Assembly (NCBI GenBank): GCA_002336985.1
Contig: DDFE01000005.1
Location: forward strand, 1-12,641
Source of the DNA: Sphingomonadales bacterium UBA1936
Lineage (GTDB): Bacteria; Pseudomonadota; Alphaproteobacteria; Sphingomonadales; Sphingomonadaceae
Length of the DNA: 12,641 nt
Direction: 5' to 3'
The translations under genes and the position numbers were made by a program. The notes beneath the pieces were generated by a model, which had not been told where the DNA came from, ran no database searches, and saw nothing but the letters and a program-made list of their open reading frames with translations. Position 1 is the first letter of the stretch; each line of letters begins with the position of its first letter. Positions 6,874-12,641 of this stretch are shown here, piece after piece.

Positions 6874-8927
6874 GCTGCCGCTTTCGCCGCCTGCCGGAAC
6901 TTGTGAAGCAGCGGTTCGGTATAGCCGCTCGGTTGCGTCACGCCTTCGAACACCAGCGCGCGGGCCGCCTTGAACGCGATGCTGTCTGGCGTAAGCTTGC
7001 GATAGAGCGGATCGCCCGCGTTCTGCCCGTCGACCTTCGCTGCCATCCGGACGAGCGCAGCATCGACTTGTTCGGCCGTACACACGCCGTGCAAAAGCCA
7101 GTTCGCAAGTGCCTGGGAAGAAATACGAAGTGTCGCACGGTCTTCCATCAGGCCGACGTCGTCGATGTCCGGCACTTTCGAACAGCCGACGCCCTGGTCG
7201 ATCCAGCGCACGACATAGCCGAGGATGCCCTGCGCATTGTTGTCGAGTTCGCGTTCGATCTCCGCCGGGCTCCAGTTGCGTCCTGTTGCCAGCGGAACCG
7301 ACAGCAGGTCGCCGAGCGGCGGGATAGCAGTCAGTTCCTTCTGCCGCGCGAACACATCGACCTTGTGATAGTGCATCGCGTGCAATGTGGCCGCGGTCGG
7401 CGACGGTACCCAGGCAGTGTTGGCGCCGGCCATCGGATGGCCGATCTTCTGCACCATCATGTCCGCCATGCGGTCGGGCGCGGCCCACATGCCCTTGCCG
7501 ATCTGTGCCTTGCTACTGAGGCCGCACGCGAGGCCGATGGCGACATTGCGCCCCTCATACGCCTTGATCCAGGCGCTGGTCTTCATCTCGCCCTTGGGCA
7601 CCATCGGCCCGGCGCGCATCGAGGTGTGGATTTCGTCGCCCGTGCGGTCGAGGAAACCGGTGTTGATGAAGGCGATGCGGCCCCGCACGGCGTGGATCGT
7701 CGCGGCCAGGTTCGCCGAAGTGCGGCGTTCCTCGTCCATGACGCCGACCTTGATGGTGTAGCGGGCAAGGCCCAGCAGGTCCTCGGTCGCGTCGAACAAG
7801 TCGTTGGCGAAGGCTGCTTCCTCCGGCCCATGCATCTTGGGTTTCACGATATAGATGCTGCCGGTGCGGCTGTTGCGCACGGCGCCCTTTCCATCGTGCA
7901 TCGCGATCAGCGAGGTGATCACCGCGTCGAGGATGCCCTCGGGCGCTTCCGATCCATCGGGAAGCAGCACCGCCGGATTGGTCATCAGATGCCCGACATT
8001 GCGGACGAACAGCAGGCTGCGGCCCGGCAAGGTGAATTTCGATCCGCTGGGTGCCGTCCATTCGCGGTCCGCTTCCAGCGAGCGCGTCATGGCCTTGCCG
8101 CCCTTCTGGAAGGTAGCGGACAGGTCGCCCTTCATCAGGCCCAGCCAGGTGCGATACGCCTCGACTTTGTCATCCGCATCGACCGCGGCAACCGAATCCT
8201 CGAGGTCCACAATCGTGGAAAGTGCCGATTCGAGGATGACGTCGGCAATGCCCAGCGGGTCGGTGCGGCCGATCGGATGCTTGCGATCGATTACAACTTC
8301 GATATGCAACCCGTTATTCATGAACAGGAAATTGTCACCGCTGCGCGCGAACTTCTGCGCGGTTTCGCCGCCCTTCACCGCGGCTTCCCAACCGGGAACC
8401 GTCCGGTCGAGGAATGCGCGTGCGTAGGCGATGACCGCCGCACCCCGATCCACATCATAGCCGCCGGGTTTGGCGGGCGGCGCGTCGAGAGCGTCGGTTC
8501 CGTAAAGCGCATCGTACAGGCTGCCCCAGCGCGCATTTGCGGCGTTGAGCGCGAACCGCGTGTTGAGCGACGGCACGACCAGCTGCGGCCCCGCCATCTT
8601 GGCGACTTCGACGTCGACATTCGTGGTCGTGATCTCGAACGGCGCGGGTTCGGGCACGAGATAGCCGATTTCGGTCAGGAACGCCCGGTAAGCGCCGGCA
8701 TCCCACGCCTGCCCAGCCCGCGCGACATGCCAAGCGTCGATCTGCGCCTGAAGGTCTTCGCGTTTGGCCAGCAGGGCGCGGTTCACGGGTGCGAATCGTG
8801 CCAGGATGTCGGCAAGGCCCGTCCAGAACCGGTCGGGCGCTACACCCGTACCCGGCAGCGCCGCGCTTTCGATGAAATCGGCAAGAACCGGTGAAACCTG
8901 CAACCCTGAACGTTCGACATACGCCAT
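6870..8927 (-). CDS. glcB: Malate synthase G
   Basis: This enzyme condenses glyoxylate with acetyl-CoA to give malate in the cytoplasm, serving the glyoxylate shunt or glycolate use. The protein is 685 residues from the start chosen here, slightly shorter than the 723 of E. coli GlcB. Diagnostic blocks in order are: VDLEDSVAAVD (240-250), GRSLLFVRNVGHLMT with Arg303, SIYIVKPKMHGPEE (357-370), VMDEERRTSANL and FINTGFLDRTGDEIH (acidic Mg ligands), and GCSKVPDI (Cys582) followed by LMEDRATLRISSQ with the catalytic Asp596. Arg303 and Asp596 are 293 residues apart, as are Arg338 and Asp631 of the E. coli enzyme. I start at the ATG six bases after an AGGAG, not at an in-frame codon 69 bases upstream, whose extra residues are not family-like. 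No isocitrate lyase gene is nearby. It is convergent with, and overlaps by four bases, the CcdC-like gene. Confidence 0.96.
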   Translation of the reverse strand: MAYVERSGLQVSPVLADFIESAALPGTGVAPDRFWTGLADILARFAPVNRALLAKREDLQAQIDAWHVARAGQAWDAGAYRAFLTEIGYLVPEPAPFEITTTNVDVEVAKMAGPQLVVPSLNTRFALNAANARWGSLYDALYGTDALDAPPAKPGGYDVDRGAAVIAYARAFLDRTVPGWEAAVKGGETAQKFARSGDNFLFMNNGLHIEVVIDRKHPIGRTDPLGIADVILESALSTIVDLEDSVAAVDADDKVEAYRTWLGLMKGDLSATFQKGGKAMTRSLEADREWTAPSGSKFTLPGRSLLFVRNVGHLMTNPAVLLPDGSEAPEGILDAVITSLIAMHDGKGAVRNSRTGSIYIVKPKMHGPEEAAFANDLFDATEDLLGLARYTIKVGVMDEERRTSANLAATIHAVRGRIAFINTGFLDRTGDEIHTSMRAGPMVPKGEMKTSAWIKAYEGRNVAIGLACGLSSKAQIGKGMWAAPDRMADMMVQKIGHPMAGANTAWVPSPTAATLHAMHYHKVDVFARQKELTAIPPLGDLLSVPLATGRNWSPAEIERELDNNAQGILGYVVRWIDQGVGCSKVPDIDDVGLMEDRATLRISSQALANWLLHGVCTAEQVDAALVRMAAKVDGQNAGDPLYRKLTPDSIAFKAARALVFEGVTQPSGYTEPLLHKFRQAAKAAA

Positions 8928-8933
8928 GCGCAT

Positions 8934-8938
8934 CTCCT
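8934..8938 (-). promoter_or_regulatory. Ribosome binding site of glcB
   Basis: On the minus strand this reads AGGAG and ends six bases before the ATG at 8927. The alternative ATG at 8933 touches it directly, which is too close, and the further upstream start at 8996 has no such site. Confidence 0.75.
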
Positions 8939-9015
8939 GACTATGATGGTTCCGGGGAGGAGCGCCGCGCCTAGCGTCGAAGACGACGGGGTTCAAGCGG
9001 CGCGTAGGACCGGCT
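8939..9015. other. Divergent intergenic region between glcB and the ast operon
   Basis: The 98 bp between the two starts must hold both promoters unless they lie inside the genes. On the minus strand a TTGAAC (8991-8996) with a poor TAGGCG partner (8968-8973, 17-base spacing) is the best sigma70-like candidate for glcB. I see no convincing promoter for the plus-strand operon. A CGTCG-AAGA-CGACG dyad begins at 8975. Confidence 0.3.
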
Positions 9016-9021
9016 AGGAGG
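9016..9021 (+). promoter_or_regulatory. Strong Shine-Dalgarno of the ast operon
   Basis: A consensus AGGAGG ends four bases before the ATG of the M20 hydrolase. It is the strongest ribosome site in the window and marks the first gene of the operon. Confidence 0.8.
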
Positions 9022-9025
9022 GATT

Positions 9026-10231
9026 ATGGGTCTGTCCAATCACGAAAGCGCACTCGTCGAGCGTGCGGGTAGCGCGCCGATGCGCGCACAGGTCGAACAA
9101 TGGGCCGCCATCAACTCGGGCACCGCGAATCTGCAGGGGCTGGCCGAGGTCGCATCGCTGATCTCCGACGCATTCTCGGTGCTGCCCGGAACGCTGCGCC
9201 TTGTCGATCCCGCCCCCGAAGACAACGTTTCGCCGGACGGCGGCAGGCGGCCGATCGCGCGCGGGCAGCATATCCACCTCGCCGTCCGCCCGGGCGCAAA
9301 TCGCCGCATCCTGCTGACCGGGCACATGGACACAGTCTTTCCGGCCGATCATCCGTTTCAGACACTCCGCGAGATCGAACCCGGCGTCATCAACGGCCCC
9401 GGCGTTGCCGACATGAAGGGCGGGATCGCGGTGATGTTGGCCGCGCTCACCGCGTTCGAAGGCAGCGATGCCGCGTCCTCGCTGGGTTATGACGTTATCC
9501 TCAACAGCGACGAGGAAACGGGATCGGCATCGTCGGCGCCCCTGATCGCGGAACTCGCCCGCGGCAAGATCGCCGCGCTGACCTATGAACCAGCCGCCCT
9601 TCCTGACGGCACCCTTGCCGGCGCACGGCCCGGCAGCGGGAATTTCAGTTTCATCGTGACCGGCAAGTCTGCCCATGCCGGACGTAACCCCGACGACGGC
9701 AGGAACGCCGTGATCGCCGCCGCCGATCTCGCACTGCGCCTTGCCGAACTTCGCGCCGAGGGGCTGAGCGTCAATCCGGCGAAGATCGATGGCGGCGGCC
9801 CCAACAATGTCGTGCCCGATCACGCCGTGCTGCGGGTCAACCTGCGCCCTGCAACGCCGGATCTTGAGGCCCATGCGAAGGCCGCCATCAAGGAGATCGT
9901 GACGGCGGTGATGCAACGTCATGACGTCACGATCCACCGGCACGGCGGCTTCAACCGCCCGCCAAAACCCATGGACACGCCCGCGGAACGCCTGTTCGGG
10001 CTGGTTCGCGATTGCGGTGCGGATCTGGGCCAGCCGATCGCCTGGAAAGCGACCGGCGGCGTATGCGACGGCAACAATATCGCGGCGTGCGGGGTGCCCG
10101 TCGTCGACACCATGGGCGTGCGCGGGGGTGCCATTCACTCGGATCAGGAATATCTGATCGTCGATTCGCTTGCCGAACGGGCGGCATTGAGCGCACTCAC
10201 ACTCTATCGGCTGGCAAACGGGGCGATTTGA
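9026..10231 (+). CDS. M20 family metallohydrolase (carboxypeptidase G2-like) in the ast operon
   Basis: This 401-residue di-zinc amidohydrolase belongs to the M20 (CPG2/ArgE/DapE) family. All catalytic positions are visible: GHMDTVFP (His100, with Asp102), GPGVADMKGG (Asp129, bridging), SDEETGS (Glu163 general base, Glu164 metal), YEPA (Glu188) and IHSDQEYL (His371). The spacings from His100 to Glu188 equal those of Pseudomonas carboxypeptidase G2, which cleaves N-acyl-glutamates. The dimerisation (lid) domain begins near SAHAG (216-220) and includes GGGPNNVVPD. There is no signal peptide, so it is cytoplasmic. It is the first gene of an operon, with its stop overlapping the astA start by one base (TGATG). 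Inference: it may release succinate from N-succinylglutamate, replacing AstE, which is an unrelated M14-like zinc enzyme. Alternatively it could act on another acyl-amino acid or dipeptide. Family assignment is firm; substrate is not. Confidence 0.9.
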   Translation: MGLSNHESALVERAGSAPMRAQVEQWAAINSGTANLQGLAEVASLISDAFSVLPGTLRLVDPAPEDNVSPDGGRRPIARGQHIHLAVRPGANRRILLTGHMDTVFPADHPFQTLREIEPGVINGPGVADMKGGIAVMLAALTAFEGSDAASSLGYDVILNSDEETGSASSAPLIAELARGKIAALTYEPAALPDGTLAGARPGSGNFSFIVTGKSAHAGRNPDDGRNAVIAAADLALRLAELRAEGLSVNPAKIDGGGPNNVVPDHAVLRVNLRPATPDLEAHAKAAIKEIVTAVMQRHDVTIHRHGGFNRPPKPMDTPAERLFGLVRDCGADLGQPIAWKATGGVCDGNNIAACGVPVVDTMGVRGGAIHSDQEYLIVDSLAERAALSALTLYRLANGAI

Positions 10232-11235
10232 TGAGTTTCAGGATGCGCCCCGCGCGGGCAAGCGATCTGCCCGCGCTTTACGAAATGGCGAAACTTACCG
10301 GTGGCGGCTTCACCAACCTGCCCGCCGACCGGAAGTCGCTGGCGAAGACGCTGGAACGATCGGAAGAATCGCTTTCGCGCACGGACGATACGCTGGCGGC
10401 CGACCGTGTCGCGATGATGCTGGAGAACACCGCAACCGGGGCGATTCGCGGCACCTGCCAGATCTTCTCGAAGATCGGCGAGAACGCGCCCTTCTACAGC
10501 TATCGCATCAGCGCGCTGACACAGTCGTCGACCGCACTCAAACGCACGTTCCGGGCGGAAATGCTGACGCTCGTCACCGACTTCGAGGGTGCAAGCGAGG
10601 TCGGTGGCCTGTTCCTGCATCCGCATGAGCGCGCGGGCGGCCTCGGCATGCTGCTCGCCCGTAGTCGCTATCTCTATATCCGCCAGCACCGGCCCCGCTT
10701 CGCAGACCGCCTGTTCGCCGAATTGCGCGGCGTGATCGACGAGGGCGGTGGATCGCCCTTCTGGGATGGCCTTGCCGGCAAGTTCTTCGGCATGAGTTTC
10801 CAGGAGGCGGACGCATTCAACGCGATCAACGGTCACCAGATGATCGCGGACCTGATGCCCAAGCATCCCGTCTACACCGCGCTGCTGCCCGACAGCGCAC
10901 GGCTGGTCATGGGCATCCCGCATTCCAGCGGACGAGCCGCGATGCGGATGCTCGAAAGCGAGGGGCTGGTCCACGACCATTACATCGACATCTTCGACGG
11001 CGGCCCGACGATGCATACCCTGACCGACCGCGTGCGCAGCGTTGCCCAGTCGCGCAGTGTCCGGATCGAGAAGGTGGCGGAAAACGATGCACCCCGCTCG
11101 GTGACCGCGACCGGCCGCCTGAAGAATTTCACGGCCGCCTATGCGCGCGTCACCGACGACGGCACGATCGATCCCGAGGGCGCGAAGACATTGGGTGTCG
11201 AAGCAGGGTCCGACGTGCTGGTCGCGCCGCAATGA
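10231..11235 (+). CDS. astA: Arginine N-succinyltransferase
   Basis: AstA transfers succinyl from succinyl-CoA to the alpha-amino group of arginine, the first step of the arginine succinyltransferase (AST) pathway. The protein is 334 residues, close to the usual 340. It has the GNAT-like N-terminal part (MRPARASDLPALYEMAKLTGGGFTNLP within its first 31 residues) and the family blocks EVGGLFLHPHERAGGLGMLL (123-142), RSRYLYI, AELRGVIDEGGGSPFW (163-178), FFGMSFQEAD and YIDIFDGGPTM (251-261). The reading frame is open far upstream, but the family N-terminus begins at the ATG used here, which overlaps the preceding stop by one base; no strong ribosome site is seen, suggesting coupling. A single AstA is encoded, unlike the paired AruF/AruG of pseudomonads. 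Its stop overlaps the astB start by four bases. Confidence 0.95.
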   Translation: MSFRMRPARASDLPALYEMAKLTGGGFTNLPADRKSLAKTLERSEESLSRTDDTLAADRVAMMLENTATGAIRGTCQIFSKIGENAPFYSYRISALTQSSTALKRTFRAEMLTLVTDFEGASEVGGLFLHPHERAGGLGMLLARSRYLYIRQHRPRFADRLFAELRGVIDEGGGSPFWDGLAGKFFGMSFQEADAFNAINGHQMIADLMPKHPVYTALLPDSARLVMGIPHSSGRAAMRMLESEGLVHDHYIDIFDGGPTMHTLTDRVRSVAQSRSVRIEKVAENDAPRSVTATGRLKNFTAAYARVTDDGTIDPEGAKTLGVEAGSDVLVAPQ

Positions 11236-12476
11236 GCCTGGTCGAAATCAATTTCGACGGCATCATCGGCCCCAGTCACAATTACGCGGGGCTGAGCGCG
11301 GGCAATCTCGCATCTTCGAAGAATGCCGGGGCTGCGTCGCACCCGCGGGCTGCCGCATTGCAGGGCATCGGGAAGATGCGGAGCAACATCCGTCTCGGCC
11401 TGACGCAGGGTATCTTCCTGCCGCACAGTCGTCCGAATACGCACTGGCTGTCGCAAATGGGCCTGGAGGGCGACGCCGAACCGTACCTCTGGGCGACGGC
11501 CATGTCGGCGTCGGCGATGTGGGCGGCGAATGCGGCAACGGCGTCCCCTGCCCCCGATACCGGCGACCGGAAATGCCACCTGACACCTGCAAATTTGCTG
11601 ACAATGGCGCATCGCGCCCACGAATGGCCGGGGACGATCGCGCAGCTTCGTTTGGCATTCGCCCATGATGCTTTCCATGTGCACGAACCCGTCCCCGCCC
11701 CATTCGGCGATGAAGGCGCGGCAAACCACATGCGGCTATGCGCCCATCACGGCGCGCCCGGCGTCGAGGTATTCGTCTATGGCGTCCGCGGCGGCCGTTT
11801 TCCGGCCCGCCAGCATGTCGAGGCGTCGAAGGCCGTCGCTCGGCTGCACGGCGTATCCACACCGCTGTTCGTCGAGCAATCCGAAGAAGCGATCGCGGCG
11901 GGCGCATTCCACAACGATGTCGTGGCGGTCGCCAACGAGAATGTGCTGTTCGCCCATGAGAAGGCGTTTCAGGATCGTGACGGTTTCTACGCCGATCTCA
12001 AGCACCTGCTCCCGGAAGTCGAGATCGTCGAAGTTCCCGACAGCTTGGTTTCACTTGCCGACGCTATCCAGTCCTACTTGTTCAACGCGCAGTTGGTCAC
12101 GCTTCCAGGCGGCGGCATGGCCCTCATCCTGCCGACCGAAGCCCGCGACAATGCGCGCGTCTGGCGCTGGTTGCAGGACCATGTGGCCGGGAACGGGCCG
12201 ATCCGGCAGCTCGTGCCCGTCGACGTGCGCGAATCGATGGCGAACGGCGGCGGTCCGGCCTGCCTGCGCCTCCGCGTCGTTGCCGACCCGGCGACGGTCG
12301 ACCCGCGGTTTCTGGTCGACGAGGCCCGGCTCGACGCGATTTCCGATGTCGTCGCCCGCACTTGGCCGGAGACGATCGTGCCTGACGACCTGTCCGATCC
12401 GGATCTGATCGCCCAGATTCACACGGCGCGCCAAGCGTTGGTCGACGTGCTCGGGCTCGTTGAATTGTCGGATTAA
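11232..12476 (+). CDS. astB: N-succinylarginine dihydrolase
   Basis: AstB converts N2-succinylarginine to N2-succinylornithine, two ammonia and CO2, the second AST step. The 414-residue protein has the pentein (guanidino-modifying) fold. The opening block NFDGIIGPSHNYAGLSAGN is family-defining. The catalytic residues are present: Glu161 in FGDEGAANHMRL, His227 in GAFHNDVVAVAN and the nucleophile Cys344 in NGGGPACLRLRVV, matching Glu174, His248 and Cys365 of the E. coli enzyme. The start codon overlaps the astA stop as ATGA and has no separate ribosome site, so translation is probably coupled and the two enzymes made together. astC and astD, needed for the next steps, do not follow; the next gene on this strand is an unrelated small membrane protein after a 67-base gap. 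Confidence 0.96.
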   Translation: MSLVEINFDGIIGPSHNYAGLSAGNLASSKNAGAASHPRAAALQGIGKMRSNIRLGLTQGIFLPHSRPNTHWLSQMGLEGDAEPYLWATAMSASAMWAANAATASPAPDTGDRKCHLTPANLLTMAHRAHEWPGTIAQLRLAFAHDAFHVHEPVPAPFGDEGAANHMRLCAHHGAPGVEVFVYGVRGGRFPARQHVEASKAVARLHGVSTPLFVEQSEEAIAAGAFHNDVVAVANENVLFAHEKAFQDRDGFYADLKHLLPEVEIVEVPDSLVSLADAIQSYLFNAQLVTLPGGGMALILPTEARDNARVWRWLQDHVAGNGPIRQLVPVDVRESMANGGGPACLRLRVVADPATVDPRFLVDEARLDAISDVVARTWPETIVPDDLSDPDLIAQIHTARQALVDVLGLVELSD

Positions 12477-12488
12477 CTTACAGGTAAC
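12473..12488 (+). promoter_or_regulatory. Possible CtrA-like site (TTAA-N7-GTAAC)
   Basis: TTAA is followed by seven bases and GTAAC, one mismatch from the alphaproteobacterial CtrA consensus TTAA-N7-TTAAC. It overlaps the astB stop codon and lies about 60 bases upstream of the next gene, a position where a regulator could act. A single near-match in one place is weak evidence. Confidence 0.25.
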
Positions 12489-12507
12489 CAGATTCGCTAA
12501 GCTTCTG

Positions 12508-12534
12508 TTTACGCATTTCCGCGGCTGGCCTAAT
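12508..12534 (+). promoter_or_regulatory. Weak sigma70-like promoter candidate for the gene at the right edge
   Basis: TTTACG (12508-12513) and CCTAAT (12529-12534) each match four of six consensus bases, but they are only 15 bases apart. Transcription would begin almost at the ATG at 12544, which lacks a ribosome site, so a leaderless or very short-leader mRNA is conceivable. Confidence 0.2.
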
Positions 12535-12543
12535 CCTTGCTGC

Positions 12544-12641
12544 ATGTCGGCCATGATCAAAAAGCTAACCCGCCTGTTCGTAATCAAGACGCGGTTCGAA
12601 GCTTATCTCATCATATTCGCGCTCGCCGTCGGCGCGATGGA
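12544..12641 (+). CDS. Small membrane protein, 5' part only
   Basis: Thirty-two codons of an open frame are visible before the window ends. The product begins MSAMIKKLTRLFVIKTRFEA and continues into a hydrophobic stretch (YLIIFALAVGAM), so it is a basic N-terminus followed by a membrane segment. This arrangement is familiar to me from small conserved hypothetical proteins of sphingomonads, but I cannot confirm this from so short a piece. An alternative start is the ATG at 12553; neither ATG has a clear Shine-Dalgarno sequence. The gene is separated from astB by 67 bases and probably has its own promoter. No function can be assigned. It is partial at its 3' end. Confidence 0.6.
   Translation, partial: MSAMIKKLTRLFVIKTRFEAYLIIFALAVGAM

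Noticed and set aside
6390..8894. Very long plus-strand open frame of over 800 codons running antisense to glcB
   Set aside because: It is antisense to a malate synthase with all motifs intact, and its translation is Arg/Gly/His-rich with no recognisable domain. Such frames arise from GC-rich codon bias.
8928..8996. Upstream in-frame start for glcB adding 23 residues
   Set aside because: The AGGAG at 8934-8938 is correctly spaced only for the ATG at 8927, and the extra residues do not resemble the malate synthase N-terminus.
10012..10230. Upstream extension of the astA reading frame by 73 codons
   Set aside because: It lies wholly inside the M20 hydrolase gene in another frame, and the AstA family N-terminus begins at 10231.
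1..12641. Mobile element, CRISPR array, tRNA or rRNA, toxin-antitoxin or defence system
   Set aside because: I saw no repeats flanking genes, no transposase or integrase motifs, no regularly spaced direct repeats and no tRNA cloverleaf. All coding space is accounted for by housekeeping-type metabolic genes.

Overview
The window looks like a chromosomal segment of a GC-rich alphaproteobacterium, most likely in the order Sphingomonadales. That placement rests on the style of the proteins: a malate synthase G of about 685 residues, a fused-alpha KorA with KorB, an HSL-type esterase, an astA / M20 hydrolase / astB cluster, and the start of a small membrane protein of a kind I associate with sphingomonads. 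It is an inference, because there is no rRNA or other phylogenetic marker. Gene density is very high. No gene-free stretch exceeds about 100 bases, and I see no tRNA, rRNA, IS element, CRISPR array or prophage gene.

Left block (minus strand, read from about 4911 down to 38): a class IV-like histone deacetylase family hydrolase, then korA and korB (2-oxoacid:ferredoxin oxidoreductase, most likely acting on 2-oxoglutarate), then a YdjM-type membrane-bound metal-dependent hydrolase that starts at TTG. The last three are close enough to be one transcript. The deacetylase is separated from korA by 79 bp.

Middle block (plus strand, 4965 to 6873): an HSL-family alpha/beta hydrolase, the RNA pyrophosphohydrolase RppH and a CcdC-like membrane protein. 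They are joined by two identical 4-base GTGA stop/start overlaps and are almost certainly one translationally coupled operon. It runs head-on into the convergent malate synthase gene glcB (minus strand, 8927 to 6870), whose stop codon overlaps the stop codon of the CcdC-like gene.

Right block (plus strand, 9026 to 12476): an M20 carboxypeptidase-G2-like metallohydrolase, astA (arginine N-succinyltransferase) and astB (N-succinylarginine dihydrolase), with 1-base and 4-base overlaps. AstA and AstB carry out the first two steps of the arginine succinyltransferase pathway. astC, astD and the canonical astE are absent from the window. The M20 enzyme is a good candidate to replace AstE, because its family hydrolyses N-acyl-glutamates and N-succinyl amino acids. 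The window ends inside a small gene for a membrane protein.

Metabolically the window is about carbon entry into and around the TCA cycle: 2-oxoglutarate oxidation by KorAB, glyoxylate plus acetyl-CoA to malate by GlcB, and arginine to glutamate and succinate by Ast enzymes. No exotic defence or mobile system is visible. The best leads are the M20 enzyme in the ast operon and a possible relic 3' coding end just upstream of the deacetylase gene.
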